From an uncultured Saprospiraceae bacterium (GTDB lineage Bacteria > Bacteroidota > Bacteroidia > Chitinophagales > Saprospiraceae), in the NCBI GenBank assembly GCA_938041445.1, contig CALISO010000059.1:1-60775 (forward strand): 60,775 nucleotides of DNA, written 5' to 3'. Under the pieces are notes generated by a model that had not been told where the DNA came from, did no database searches, and was given only the letters and a program-made list of their open reading frames with translations. The position numbers and the translations under genes were made by a program. Numbering within the stretch: position 1 is the first letter of the stretch; each line of letters starts with the position of its first letter. Of the stretch, positions 33,877-43,000 are shown in pieces.

Positions 33877-34725
33877 TTACGAAAGTACAACCTTCCATAA
33901 AAGGAGTAATGGTGCAATTTCGAGAGTGCAAAGATAAATAAAATATTGAAATGGTCGTTCTAGGATACTTCGACTGATTTGGCCTGTAGTTCTTCCTAAC
34001 TTGAACAACACTCCTATAATCAACGCTATACCCCCAAAATATTTTAATAATACGACTAAAGTTTCGGGACCAAATGCCATGAAAATGGAAGTAATCAGCA
34101 ATACAACACCTAGGAAAATATTTGTGATTGTAATATGTGAGATATAGTGAGCAACTGAGCTGTGAGTTGTAAATATGGCCTCAATCAACCCTAAAGCGAT
34201 AAACTTTACAATATAGTATCCAACAAATCCGCCAAATATGGCTGCAAATAATTGCCATTGTGTATATCCTTCAACGGTGGAGAATAACACTAAACAACAA
34301 AATAAACTAATAGATCCCAATCCGAAAAGGTGGGCTAATCGAATCACCAACGATTTTCCTCTACCTTGATCACGCCATAAGTCGCTAAGACTTGTTTGCC
34401 TGATAATTGAAAGAAATATCGACCCAAAAAAGTCTCTCTGAAGGGTTACAATGGCTGCCAGAAAGGAGAGCAAACCGACTATAACAATCAATGCAAAGTG
34501 CTTTTCTACTTGTTCCTTTCCTGTAATTTCTTTCCCCCCTTGATCAATTTGGTTCTTTCTGATTGGAATGTGGTCAACATCAAATGGATTGATTGCTTCT
34601 TCTGTGCTCACTGAGCTAGTATCTGCAGGATTCAATAGTTCTGATTGCCCCTTAAGGCATACTGCTCCTAAGAGTACCCAAGACAATATAAGAATCTGCA
34701 TTTTCACTTCTCCAAATGTAAGCAT
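33877..34725 (-). CDS. DUF4271 membrane protein
   Basis: The 282-residue protein has a possible signal peptide (from Met9, MQILILSWVLLGAVCLKGQ), a charged periplasmic stretch to residue 75, then about six to seven membrane helices. The C-terminal block with FKLGRTTGQISRSILERPFQYFIYLCTLEIAPLLLLWK is characteristic of DUF4271. The family is restricted largely to Bacteroidota and its function is unknown. Location beside the HemD-like gene is conserved in many relatives, which suggests but does not show a link to haem or envelope metabolism. Start may be 34725 or 34701. Confidence 0.82.
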   Translation of the reverse strand: MLTFGEVKMQILILSWVLLGAVCLKGQSELLNPADTSSVSTEEAINPFDVDHIPIRKNQIDQGGKEITGKEQVEKHFALIVIVGLLSFLAAIVTLQRDFFGSIFLSIIRQTSLSDLWRDQGRGKSLVIRLAHLFGLGSISLFCCLVLFSTVEGYTQWQLFAAIFGGFVGYYIVKFIALGLIEAIFTTHSSVAHYISHITITNIFLGVVLLITSIFMAFGPETLVVLLKYFGGIALIIGVLFKLGRTTGQISRSILERPFQYFIYLCTLEIAPLLLLWKVVLS

Positions 34726-34747
34726 CTCATGCCTAACAGTGTAATGT

Positions 34748-36013
34748 TTACAAAAGTAGAGTCACAACAGTGCCCTCACCTACCTTGGAGTCGATGGAAA
34801 TATCCCATCCATGTGCCTCACAGATATTCTTTACATAGAATAGTCCCAGTCCAAACCCTTTGACATCGTGCTTGTCACCCTTGGGTACTCTGAAAAACTT
34901 ATCGAAAATTTTCTTCAGATATACTGGTTCGATTCCCTCACCTTTATCTTGGATCTGTATCCGAGTGCGACTTAGATGCTGATCAAGTCTGAGTGTTGCA
35001 TAAGGAGCATCAGGTGAGTACTTCCTTGCGTTATCTAACAGGTTAGTGATGACATTAGTGAAGTGCAGCTTATCAACCGAAACAGTCTTGATACCTGAGG
35101 TATTCTGGTAAATCAGTTTACCGTCTTGCTTTTGATAGTGAATTGATTGAGAGTCAACAATGTTTGCAAGAAACTCTCCCAATTCTACCTCTTCTTTTTT
35201 GATCTTAAACTGATCACTCTCCAACTTTGCAATATCTAGAACCTTTTCTACTAGGTTATTGAGACGATGATTTTGGTCGATGATAATGGCACTATATTTC
35301 TTCAGCCGAGGATCACTCGCTAGTCGGTCGTCCTTATTTAATAATTCTGAAGCTATCTTAATCGATGAGATTGGTGTCTTAAACTCATGAGTCATATTAT
35401 TAATGAAGTCCTTCTGCAGCTCTGTCAATTGCTTCTGCCTAAGAATTACGTGAATACTATAAAGAAAAAACAACACTGCCAATAATGCAATCCCACTTAA
35501 GATCAACGATTGCCGCATTGTTGTCAATAAATATCCCTCCCTATTATGAAACTTGACCACGAAGTAATAGATCAAATCGTCAAACTTGGGCAAGGCATCT
35601 GAGTTGTTAGGAGAGGAAGATTCTTCTGTATTATCTAATACGCAGTAGTTACCATAAACGAGGTCATCATTCCCACAATCATACACCGCATATTCAAAAT
35701 CGATGTTCAGTGAGAGATTGATGAATTCTTGTTCTAGATACTCTTCAAGGACATTAGCATCTATAGCAGAGTTAATGTTGACTGCATATACACTAGACGA
35801 TCGTTGTTGGATTAGATTGGACTTTGGTAGAGCTGTTCCGCTGTAAGTGCTTATTGACTCGGCCACACTTCGCAATGCAATATTCGCTGTCTGATTGAAT
35901 TCTTGTTGCTTAGCATTCCACGTCCTATAAAGCAAATATGTCTGTGTCACCAAGATTCCCATTATCGCTAAGGCACCTAGGATCAACAACCTTCTGATCA
36001 TAGAGTTAGACAT
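34748..36013 (-). CDS. two-component sensor histidine kinase
   Basis: TM1 (about 8-28) and TM2 (about 168-190) bracket a periplasmic sensing domain of ~140 residues. The H-box is DFINNMTHEFKTPISSIKIA with phospho-acceptor His209. The N-box TNLLDNARKYS, G1 DKGEGIEP and G2 GFGLGLFYVKN follow, so the kinase is complete. It can be expected to phosphorylate an OmpR-type response regulator, but none is encoded in this window. It is therefore an orphan here. The gene follows a small TonB-C protein and an outer-membrane barrel on the same strand with short gaps (24 and 8 bases). Confidence 0.93.
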   Translation of the reverse strand: MSNSMIRRLLILGALAIMGILVTQTYLLYRTWNAKQQEFNQTANIALRSVAESISTYSGTALPKSNLIQQRSSSVYAVNINSAIDANVLEEYLEQEFINLSLNIDFEYAVYDCGNDDLVYGNYCVLDNTEESSSPNNSDALPKFDDLIYYFVVKFHNREGYLLTTMRQSLILSGIALLAVLFFLYSIHVILRQKQLTELQKDFINNMTHEFKTPISSIKIASELLNKDDRLASDPRLKKYSAIIIDQNHRLNNLVEKVLDIAKLESDQFKIKKEEVELGEFLANIVDSQSIHYQKQDGKLIYQNTSGIKTVSVDKLHFTNVITNLLDNARKYSPDAPYATLRLDQHLSRTRIQIQDKGEGIEPVYLKKIFDKFFRVPKGDKHDVKGFGLGLFYVKNICEAHGWDISIDSKVGEGTVVTLLL

Positions 36014-36037
36014 AGACGATAGTTTGGATTCGTGACA

Positions 36038-36535
36038 TTAGGATACTGTGACTGTATATGTGTATGTAGGTTTCTTCGAAGGCTGAGTTGTCGTTGTTGT
36101 TGTAGGGGTAATTCTATACGTGACTTTAGATCCTCCAGGCGCTACTATTTTCTGGCCCTTTGTGAGGTTTACATTACCGGTTATTTTTTTCTTTGATTTA
36201 GGCTTTGGTTTTGGCAGTTTGAAAGTGATTCTAATTGTTTTATTAAACTTTAGCCTCATCTTTCTTGGGAGCTTAGGTATCTCAAACTTTAATAGCTTCA
36301 CTAGTCGCTCCGCTTCTTCATCACATCCATATCCAAGAGAAGAGATCACAGATGTCCTGACTACATTACCTTTATAATCAATCTCATATCGGAGGTGAAC
36401 CTTCCCTTCGATCTTATTCTTAATAGCCTTGGGGGGATATTTTAGATTTTCCTTGATCAAAGTATTCATAGCCGCCCTTCCGCCTCTATAAATAGGCTTG
36501 TCTACATATCGCTGTTCTTTTCGCTTTTTCTTCAT
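36038..36535 (-). CDS. basic protein with TonB C-terminal-like domain, no membrane anchor
   Basis: The 165-residue product is very basic from its first residues (MKKKRKEQRY), with no signal peptide or helix. Residues 18-110 match a TonB-C domain: YRGGRAAMNTLIKENLKYPPKAIKNKIEGKV, YEIDYKGNVV and GYGCDEEAERLVKLLKFEIP. A Lys/Pro linker (KPKPKSKKK) and a Thr-rich tail with TTTTTTQPSKKPTYTYTV follow. Such small anchorless TonB-C proteins occur in Bacteroidota and are often labelled energy transducers, but without a membrane segment they cannot act as classical TonB. It probably forms a unit with the outer-membrane protein and the histidine kinase on either side. Confidence 0.72.
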   Translation of the reverse strand: MKKKRKEQRYVDKPIYRGGRAAMNTLIKENLKYPPKAIKNKIEGKVHLRYEIDYKGNVVRTSVISSLGYGCDEEAERLVKLLKFEIPKLPRKMRLKFNKTIRITFKLPKPKPKSKKKITGNVNLTKGQKIVAPGGSKVTYRITPTTTTTTQPSKKPTYTYTVTVS

Positions 36536-36543
36536 CTGCTTGA

Positions 36544-37248
36544 TTAGTCTACGTAGATGACTTCTCTGAAAAGTTTGACTCCTAGTGTTACTTCTAGCGT
36601 AAGATTTCGAATTGATTTAGCTCCATATGTCACAAAATTATTAGTCACAGGATCTTGAAACTGGACAGATTCAAATTGATCATACTGCTTACTTAAGTCC
36701 GGCATAAAGCTGAATTCAATAAATGGCACCACATTATAGAACGCCTGAAATTCTATGCCTCCACCTACAGTAATTCCATAATTGAAGTCCCGCACATATG
36801 GGTCAAATAAAAAGCCACCAGTAAATTGATTGCTACCTATCTCTGTAAGATTGTTGGACAATGTATATTCTAGTCTGATACCTGCCATATAATAATATAC
36901 TGGGCTAGCATCTATATCTAATCGCTTCTTAATGCCCGCACCTAACGAGATATTATTAAACTTAAATTGTTGATTACCAATATTATTATTCAAGAAATTG
37001 CGAACTCGGATACCACTGCCTCTTGTGTGAAATCCCAACTGTCCAAAGATGCTTCCTCTACCATCAAAGTCCGTAGTCTCGACCAAAAGATCACCGTGCA
37101 GAGTCAATATTGGTGACCTGTCACTTTGATTCCATTGCTGATATGCAACAGACAATCCTGCTTTTGGCCCAAAATAAAAGCTCTGAGCTGTGGACTCAAC
37201 ACTGAGACAGCCAAGTATGACAATGATTGCTAGGTAGATTCTTTTCAT
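36544..37248 (-). CDS. outer-membrane beta-barrel protein
   Basis: A signal peptide (MKRIYLAIIVILGCLSVESTAQ) is followed by FYFGPKAGLSVAYQQW, which is the opening of PorT/OmpW-like Bacteroidota barrels. The chain alternates short beta strands with turns, for example FGQLGFHTRG, NNISLGAGIKKRL, YYMAGIRLEYTL and YGITVGGGIEFQ. The length of 234 residues would fit an eight-stranded barrel. No enzyme motif is present. It is upstream of the anchorless TonB-C protein by eight bases. The ligand is unknown. Confidence 0.75.
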   Translation of the reverse strand: MKRIYLAIIVILGCLSVESTAQSFYFGPKAGLSVAYQQWNQSDRSPILTLHGDLLVETTDFDGRGSIFGQLGFHTRGSGIRVRNFLNNNIGNQQFKFNNISLGAGIKKRLDIDASPVYYYMAGIRLEYTLSNNLTEIGSNQFTGGFLFDPYVRDFNYGITVGGGIEFQAFYNVVPFIEFSFMPDLSKQYDQFESVQFQDPVTNNFVTYGAKSIRNLTLEVTLGVKLFREVIYVD

Positions 37249-37440
37249 TTGATAAAAATACGGAGTAATAATCGATTAGCCGAATATGGTTGCTAGAATG
37301 CAATTCGCTCCAATGGAAAACGGAATTATAAGAAACAGTAGTATCAAATAACTATGCAATTGACTTTACTAGGCATAAAGCAACAATGCGTGCTTCCTTA
37401 ATAATCGTAATGCGTATTCTTATAATTGATGAGGAATTGG
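37249..37440. other. intergenic, 192 bases
   Basis: The stretch is AT-rich and holds no plausible ORF. On the minus strand it contains a TATTTTTA element about 10 bases before the outer-membrane protein start, a near-match to the -7 consensus. I see nothing else. Confidence 0.3.
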
Positions 37441-38478
37441 CTAGTCGTTACCGCTGAAGACAAATTCACTTGTTCTTCCTCCTCTACTGGGATAGTCAAA
37501 CTTTGGTCTTTCTCCAATACGTACAGTGCCTTTTAATTGAATTTTTTCTCCAACTAGTGGTTGAGTACCGAGTGGCATTCTATTCTTGCTATAGAGAAGT
37601 GCTGAGGGGATGCCATACTGCCTTGCAAGATCTCGCATCTGTTCTCCTTCTTCTACGATATGATATTCAGCGTCAGTCCTCTTACGGCTACGATCCGAAT
37701 CTTTCTTATTAAATAACTTACCGAGTTTTGATTGGCTTGTGGTTTTGCTTCTAGTCGACGTTCTTCTCGAAGAAGATTCACGTTGATTAAAGTGAGAGGA
37801 GCGATTTGCTCCTCTCCGTTCCGTTATCATATCGGTTTCGTGGGTTGTATTCTTGGTGTTAACTTCTGCAACTTCTGAGTGCTCCTCTGTTTCTAGGTAT
37901 GAGTAATCAGGCATTGCACTATCATCTGCCTCGTAAGCAATAATCTCGCCATCTCCATCATATTGATAGAGCTCATATTTTTCAATAATAGAGATCAATT
38001 TGTTAGGATACTTGGGGTCAGTCGCATAGCCAGCATCTTTCAATCCATATGCCCATGCCTTATAGTCTGTAGGCGGGAAGTAGAATAGTAGTGCATATCG
38101 TTCTTTCTTTGGATTGCTTAAAAACTCACTATGAGCAATATATGACTCATGTGCTGAAGCAAATACTCTAAAGCAACTTTTTATTTTTTCACCATTCTTA
38201 TAGTCATCGTCGTACACATAGTGTGTACCTCCTGTCCAGCTGCCTCCACACTTTATACCAAAGTGATTGTTCGCTTCAACAGCAAGCGTACTTTCTCCCC
38301 AACCCGATTCTAGTAAACCTTGGGCAAGTTTTATACTCGCAGGCACACCAGTTCTATGCATCTCACTGATCGCAAGGTGCTTATACTTCTCGATATAACG
38401 AGTAGCTCTGTTAGGATCATTAAACCCGCTGGACGCAAATGTCAGCAGTAATACGGAAATTGCTATAATCGACTTCAT
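37441..38478 (-). CDS. LysM glucosaminidase (mannosyl-glycoprotein endo-beta-N-acetylglucosaminidase family)
   Basis: A signal peptide of about 20 residues is followed by a FlgJ/AtlA-type glucosaminidase domain (residues 26-175): SIKLAQGLLESGWGESTLA with catalytic Glu57, NNHFGIKC, and AYGLKDAGYATDPKYPNKLI. A Ser/Arg-rich disordered linker leads to a C-terminal LysM domain (about 270-318: YHIVEEGEQMRDLARQYGIP). The enzyme would cut peptidoglycan between N-acetylglucosamine and N-acetylmuramic acid in cell separation or remodelling. A TATGTTTG element lies seven bases before the ATG, suggesting an almost leaderless mRNA. Confidence 0.92.
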   Translation of the reverse strand: MKSIIAISVLLLTFASSGFNDPNRATRYIEKYKHLAISEMHRTGVPASIKLAQGLLESGWGESTLAVEANNHFGIKCGGSWTGGTHYVYDDDYKNGEKIKSCFRVFASAHESYIAHSEFLSNPKKERYALLFYFPPTDYKAWAYGLKDAGYATDPKYPNKLISIIEKYELYQYDGDGEIIAYEADDSAMPDYSYLETEEHSEVAEVNTKNTTHETDMITERRGANRSSHFNQRESSSRRTSTRSKTTSQSKLGKLFNKKDSDRSRKRTDAEYHIVEEGEQMRDLARQYGIPSALLYSKNRMPLGTQPLVGEKIQLKGTVRIGERPKFDYPSRGGRTSEFVFSGND

Positions 38479-38485
38479 GGGATAG

Positions 38486-38493
38486 CAAACATA
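38486..38493 (-). promoter_or_regulatory. TAnnTTTG -7 element upstream of the glucosaminidase gene
   Basis: TATGTTTG on the minus strand ends seven bases before the ATG at 38478, so transcription would begin at or beside the start codon. There is no well-spaced -33 TTG. Confidence 0.45.
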
Positions 38494-38602
38494 TTACAAT
38501 TTATCGTAATATGAAAATATTATTGAATTAATTTTCCCTTTAGTAGTGTTATAACATCGATATTTCATTTTAATAATACTAAACACTAAAAATACATCAA
38601 CA

Positions 38603-39208
38603 ATGAATCTATTTGATCTAGTCCAGCAAGTGGTCAATCCCGAAGTAGTCAACTCTCTGAACAAACAATTGCCACAAGCAAATACAGACCAAACTAGCAC
38701 CGCAACTAAGATGGTAATGTCTACCCTGTTCAATGCACTTGCTAAGAATGCACAATCTGACCAAGGTCTACAAGGAATACTGGGTGCATTGACAAGAGAC
38801 CATACAGAAGGAAATGTGCTCCAAGATTTATCACAATTGATATCAGGAGCTGCTCCTCAGTCAAAAGCTACAGATGGCGTAGGTATATTGAGTCACCTAT
38901 TTGGTGGCAACATCTTCAAAATTGTAGAATTGATTTCACAAGGAAGTGGGCTCAATAGAAACAACTCTATGAATATGCTCGTAAAGTTAGCGCCTGTAGC
39001 ACTCGGTCTCTTGGGAAATGTCAAGCAGCAAAATAATATGCAAGCTACTGATATCAGAAATCTTCTAACTAACACAGTCCAAGAAGAAAGACAACAACGA
39101 CCACAAACTAGTTTGATTGAAAAACTACTAGATAGAGATGGTGATGGTGACGTCAAGGACGAGGTCATGCGTATGGGGATGAAAGCATTGGGCAATCTAC
39201 TGAGGTAG
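38603..39208 (+). CDS. DUF937 family protein
   Basis: The 201-residue protein starts MNLFDLVQQVVNPEVVNSLN and is rich in Gln/Asn/Leu. DUF937 features are the helix pair TDQTSTATKMVMSTLFNALAKNA and the loop GGNIFKIVELISQGSGLNRNNSMNMLVKLAPVALGLLG. The C-terminus, LIEKLLDRDGDGDVKDEVMRMGMKALGNLL, includes DRDGDGDVKD, an EF-hand/dockerin-like calcium-binding loop typical of this family. It is predicted soluble and cytoplasmic; its function is unknown. It is divergent from the glucosaminidase across 124 bases. Confidence 0.8.
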   Translation: MNLFDLVQQVVNPEVVNSLNKQLPQANTDQTSTATKMVMSTLFNALAKNAQSDQGLQGILGALTRDHTEGNVLQDLSQLISGAAPQSKATDGVGILSHLFGGNIFKIVELISQGSGLNRNNSMNMLVKLAPVALGLLGNVKQQNNMQATDIRNLLTNTVQEERQQRPQTSLIEKLLDRDGDGDVKDEVMRMGMKALGNLLR

Positions 39209-39214
39209 ACATCT

Positions 39215-39222
39215 TATATTTG
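39215..39222 (+). promoter_or_regulatory. TAnnTTTG promoter for the TPR lipoprotein gene
   Basis: TATATTTG lies seven bases after the DUF937 stop, with a TTG (39188-39190) 24 bases upstream, slightly longer than ideal. The predicted start gives a leader of about 26 bases to the ATG at 39255. Confidence 0.5.
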
Positions 39223-39254
39223 TAGCAAAATAATCACAATTGATAGAAAATCTA

Positions 39255-40247
39255 ATGAAGTATCTATGGAGGCTGTCAGTACTGTTACTAGTAATAGTAC
39301 TCACTAACTGTAAGGGAGATCAGGTGGCTGAGGTTAATTCTGAGAACAATGTACTCAATAGCCTGGGAGCTCTTATCAGTCAAAGCCCTGATGATGCAAG
39401 TCTATACATTGATCGGGCAAAATACTTATACCAACAAGAGTCCTATGATGCCGCGATCAAAGATGTCCGCGAAGCGATTAGTATTGACAGCCTTCAACCT
39501 TCATTTCATTACTTACTATCTGATATCTATCTCGATTATTATCAGAGTAAAAATGCCATAAGAACTCTAGTCAAGGCTGAGCGACAATTTCCTAATGACA
39601 TTAGGACTAAGCTAAAGTTGTCAGAAGACTATATGATTCTCAAGGATTATGAAAACGCATTAATCTTTGCTCACAAAATCCTAAACATAGATCCTTTAAA
39701 TCCGGATGCATACTTTATGATTGGCCTAATTAATCAAGAAAACAATAAAACGGATAATGCTATAGCTAGCTTTAAAAAGTCTGTTGAATTAGACCCAGAG
39801 CAAACAGATGCTTGGATTATCCTAGGAGATCTATTGGACTCAATTGATGATCCGACTGCAATAGAATATTACGATGCAGCTATAGAAGTAGATCGAGACA
39901 ACATCTCCGCTCTCCATTCTAAGGCGTTCTATCTACAGAATCATAATCAACAAGCTGAGGCGATTGAATTATATGAGTCAATCAAGAAGCTTAACCGGCA
40001 GTACGAACCTGCTTATCTAAATACAGGAATTTTATTGCTTTCACAAGATTCTATATCACAAGCTTACGACCAATTCAATATATTGGTCAATAATAATCCA
40101 CTAAGCGATCAAGGATTCTACTATCGTGGAATTACCAATGAACTGTTGGGTAACCCAGACTTAGCATTAGAAGATTATAAAACTGCTGTGAGAATCAATC
40201 CAAAACATCAAAAGGCTTTGGCAGCAGTAACTTCGCAAGGTAAATAG
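39255..40247 (+). CDS. TPR-repeat lipoprotein
   Basis: The lipobox is IVLTNC (Cys19) after a compact signal peptide (MKYLWRLSVLLLVIVL). The rest consists of about eight TPR repeats, among them DAAIKDVREAISIDSLQPSFHYLLSDIYLD, NALIFAHKILNIDPLNPDAYFMIGLI, NAIASFKKSVELDPEQTDAWIILGDLL and LALEDYKTAVRINPKHQKAL. It should be an envelope scaffold. I chose the ATG at 39255 rather than the TTG at 39240, because it begins the signal peptide properly. Similar lipoproteins in Bacteroidota accompany motility or T9SS genes, but there is no such context here. Confidence 0.82.
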   Translation: MKYLWRLSVLLLVIVLTNCKGDQVAEVNSENNVLNSLGALISQSPDDASLYIDRAKYLYQQESYDAAIKDVREAISIDSLQPSFHYLLSDIYLDYYQSKNAIRTLVKAERQFPNDIRTKLKLSEDYMILKDYENALIFAHKILNIDPLNPDAYFMIGLINQENNKTDNAIASFKKSVELDPEQTDAWIILGDLLDSIDDPTAIEYYDAAIEVDRDNISALHSKAFYLQNHNQQAEAIELYESIKKLNRQYEPAYLNTGILLLSQDSISQAYDQFNILVNNNPLSDQGFYYRGITNELLGNPDLALEDYKTAVRINPKHQKALAAVTSQGK

Positions 40248-40265
40248 ATGTTGGTCTCTTTTATC

Positions 40266-41345
40266 TTATGATGCAAGACTCCTACCGCGTCTATTCCTCA
40301 TCACCTTTCTGAGCCAGTTAGGGATGACTAATAATCCTAGTAGTAAGTAAGGATAATAGGTAATCAATCGCCATATCAATGCAATGACCGTACCCACACT
40401 AGTGGAGATGTAGTCAGTGAAAAAACCTCCAAACATTCCTTCAGCTACTCCAGCACCTCCAGGTGTCGGACTAAACTGAGTAATAACATGCATCATTTCT
40501 GATCGGCCAAATAGGATAAAAATGTCATAGAGACTCAAGTTCAAGCTTTGCACAACTCCTGATATTACACTTACTACAACTAAGAACCTCAGTATCCAAG
40601 CTGCAAATGTATACAAGGTCATCCTGACATGAAATCCAATCGATTGTGTTCGCAGCTCTTGAGATGCAACAGCCAGATCTTTCGCTGTTTCTCGCATATT
40701 AGATTTAAATCGTTGTAGCCACTTACGCTTAGACAACCATAGAATGAATCCACCAATAAATCTTGGCTTCAAGATCCCAAGCAACATAAATGTCCCGTAG
40801 ACCAATGTGAATATAAAGATGACCAATAATGAGCCAGTATAGATATCCATCTTAGGATCACTTATAGGTCTGACAACTGCCTTACTGAGGATCCCATATA
40901 GAATCGGAATCGAAACGAGGAAGAAAATCGTATCTAACAAGACTGCATAGAGCACCATCGCTATTGACTTAGCACCACCGACTTTCTCCTGTGCAAGTAG
41001 GAATATCGCTACTGCGGACCCACCAAAAGATGTTGGAGAAATTGTAGAAGCAAACTCCCATATAAATATCAATTCAATGCTCTTAAAGAAGCTAAATTCT
41101 CCGTCAGAGATCTCTTGCAATCTAAAGGAAAGGACAATATGCCTTAGAACATACAGTAACAATCCCAAGCCAAAAAACAACGCAGTCTTCCCATTCCAAC
41201 TGAGGGATTTAAAAGCCTCTAGATCGAAGGTCTTCCATATCAAGAATACCACAACACCTATTCCTATCAGAACTGGAATAATGATTTTCTGGAATTTTAT
41301 ACTTTCTGCTAGAGCCTTATGTTGCTCTATGTCGTTTGTTGTCAC
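40266..41345 (-). CDS. flippase-like membrane protein (UPF0104/LPG synthase TM)
   Basis: The 359-residue protein has eight or so membrane helices. The conserved UPF0104 motifs are SPTSFGGSAVAIFLLAQE in the first third and FSPTPGGAGVAEGMFGGFF near residue 300. The family includes YbhN and the transmembrane flippase part of MprF-type proteins, which move or synthesise charged lipids. Here only the membrane part is present, so a lipid-translocating or unknown role is more likely than aminoacyl transfer. It is encoded alone, convergent with the TPR lipoprotein gene and divergent from the NFU gene. Confidence 0.85.
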   Translation of the reverse strand: MTTNDIEQHKALAESIKFQKIIIPVLIGIGVVVFLIWKTFDLEAFKSLSWNGKTALFFGLGLLLYVLRHIVLSFRLQEISDGEFSFFKSIELIFIWEFASTISPTSFGGSAVAIFLLAQEKVGGAKSIAMVLYAVLLDTIFFLVSIPILYGILSKAVVRPISDPKMDIYTGSLLVIFIFTLVYGTFMLLGILKPRFIGGFILWLSKRKWLQRFKSNMRETAKDLAVASQELRTQSIGFHVRMTLYTFAAWILRFLVVVSVISGVVQSLNLSLYDIFILFGRSEMMHVITQFSPTPGGAGVAEGMFGGFFTDYISTSVGTVIALIWRLITYYPYLLLGLLVIPNWLRKVMRNRRGRSLAS

Positions 41346-41462
41346 TTTTTAGTTATCTGTTGATACTCTTCAATTAAGCCGGCAGGATTGAAACATTCTA
41401 GTGGCAAATATGGTTTTAATCAATACACAAAACATATCTTTAAGGAAGTTTATTTTATAAAT

Positions 41463-42077
41463 ATGGAAGACACTACAGTTAAAAGCCCCGTGATGCTCTA
41501 CACAGAGCAGACTCCTAATCCCGAGTCACTCAAGTTTGTCACGAATAAGATGCTCTATAGAGGCACTGCTGATTTTAGAGAGGAAGCACTTGCCAATGAA
41601 TGGTCACCTATAGCAACTGAGCTATTCAAGCAACCATATGTCAAGGGTGTCTATATCTCAAATAACTTCGTGACAGTCACTAAGGAGTTCAATTATGCCT
41701 GGGAAGATATCATGTTTCTCTTGAAGGAAGAGATTAAAAATTATGTCGAAGCTGGCAAAGTACTGGTAAGCGATGGATTTGCAGATGCAATGGCTAAGAT
41801 CGAAGAAGAACAAGGTGCTTCCTACGAGTATTCTGAAGAAGATGCTGAACTTGTTAAGAAAATCAGAGAACTCCTCAATACTTACGTCAAGCCAGCTGTA
41901 GAAATGGATGGAGGAAATATTGAATTTAAGTCTTTCAAGGAAGGAATTGTGACGGTAGTCTTACAAGGATCTTGTAGTGGATGCCCATCATCAACTGTGA
42001 CCCTCAAGTCAGGAATCGAAGGTATGCTTAAGCGTATGGTTCCTGAGGTCAAAGAGGTTGTCTCAGAAATGGGCTAA
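41463..42077 (+). CDS. NifU-like iron-sulfur scaffold (NFU N- and C-domains)
   Basis: From the ATG at 41463 the product has the NFU N-terminal domain (YTEQTPNPESLKFVTNKML, continuing through PIATELFKQPYVKGVYISNNFVTVTK). The NifU C-terminal domain follows, with MDGGNIEFKSF and the cluster-binding CSGCPSS motif. It carries [4Fe-4S] clusters to target enzymes. The 204-residue length is standard; a 25-codon upstream extension is not conserved-looking. The radical SAM enzymes in the window would be clients in principle, which is inference. An inositol-monophosphatase-type gene follows after nine bases. Confidence 0.93.
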   Translation: MEDTTVKSPVMLYTEQTPNPESLKFVTNKMLYRGTADFREEALANEWSPIATELFKQPYVKGVYISNNFVTVTKEFNYAWEDIMFLLKEEIKNYVEAGKVLVSDGFADAMAKIEEEQGASYEYSEEDAELVKKIRELLNTYVKPAVEMDGGNIEFKSFKEGIVTVVLQGSCSGCPSSTVTLKSGIEGMLKRMVPEVKEVVSEMG

Positions 42078-42086
42078 TTATAATCT

Positions 42087-42908
42087 ATGCTAGAGCACAA
42101 CAGCCTTGAACTGCTACGAGCAGAAGTATTAGAAATCACAAGACGTGTAGGGACATTTATCCAGAATCAAGTGACTAAGGTGTCGGCTTCTGATATTATC
42201 ACTAAGCAGCATAACAGTTTAGTGAGCTATGTTGACACTACAGCAGAAGAGCGAATAGTCAAAGCTCTCAAGAAAATTCTCCCTAATGCTGCTTTCATTA
42301 CAGAAGAAGATACTGTCGTACAGAACGTTGATGCTCCACTTGCTTGGATCATAGATCCAATCGATGGTACAACTAATTACCTGAAAGGTATCCCCCACTA
42401 CAGTACAAGTATTGCGCTAAGAGTAGATGGTGAAGTCGTCTTAGGTGTCGTGAATGATATCACTCAAGATACCGTCTATCATACTATCAAGGGTTATGGT
42501 GCTTATGCAAATAAGGAGAAAATTTCAGTCGGTAATGTTGACAAACTAGATGAAGCAATTGTTGTGACTGGGTTTCCTTATGAAAGAGATTTTGACTTTG
42601 AGTTTTCATTAAATATGCTTACTGAAATACTCAGATCAGCTAGAGGAGTTAGACGTCTTGGTTCTGCAGCACTTGATCTCGCTTACGTGGCTTCTGGCAA
42701 GTTGGACATTTACTATGAATCAAATCTTAATATCTGGGATGTAGCCGCCGGCAACTTATTGATATCAGAGGCTGGTGGGATGATTACAGGATATGAAGGT
42801 GGAGATAATCACTTGAATGGACATTCACTCGTCTGTGCAAATGCATCACTCCATTCAACAATGCTGGAAACTATTGAAAGGATAAAGACACTTGAAAAAC
42901 TAACATAA
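42087..42908 (+). CDS. inositol monophosphatase family enzyme
   Basis: All motif blocks of the family are visible: the metal ligands in FITEEDT, the signature IDPIDGTTNYLKGIPHYS, and the later WDVAAGNLLISEAGG. At 273 residues it is full length. Members include inositol-1-phosphatase, 3',5'-bisphosphate nucleotidase (CysQ) and fructose-1,6-bisphosphatase. Because the window has PAPS-type sulfotransferases, a CysQ-like role in recycling PAP is worth considering, but the motifs alone do not separate these activities. It follows the NFU gene by nine bases. Confidence 0.9.
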   Translation: MLEHNSLELLRAEVLEITRRVGTFIQNQVTKVSASDIITKQHNSLVSYVDTTAEERIVKALKKILPNAAFITEEDTVVQNVDAPLAWIIDPIDGTTNYLKGIPHYSTSIALRVDGEVVLGVVNDITQDTVYHTIKGYGAYANKEKISVGNVDKLDEAIVVTGFPYERDFDFEFSLNMLTEILRSARGVRRLGSAALDLAYVASGKLDIYYESNLNIWDVAAGNLLISEAGGMITGYEGGDNHLNGHSLVCANASLHSTMLETIERIKTLEKLT

Positions 42909-43000
42909 TGGTTGGCACTTAATTTATTGAGTAGTGTGACTATGTCAATCAATTATTCGTCTTATTTATATTAATATACACCATAAAACAACATTAACTA

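Noticed and set aside
38494-38733. 79-codon minus-strand frame over the DUF937 gene start
   Set aside because: It overlaps both the promoter of the glucosaminidase gene and the DUF937 gene; no motif.
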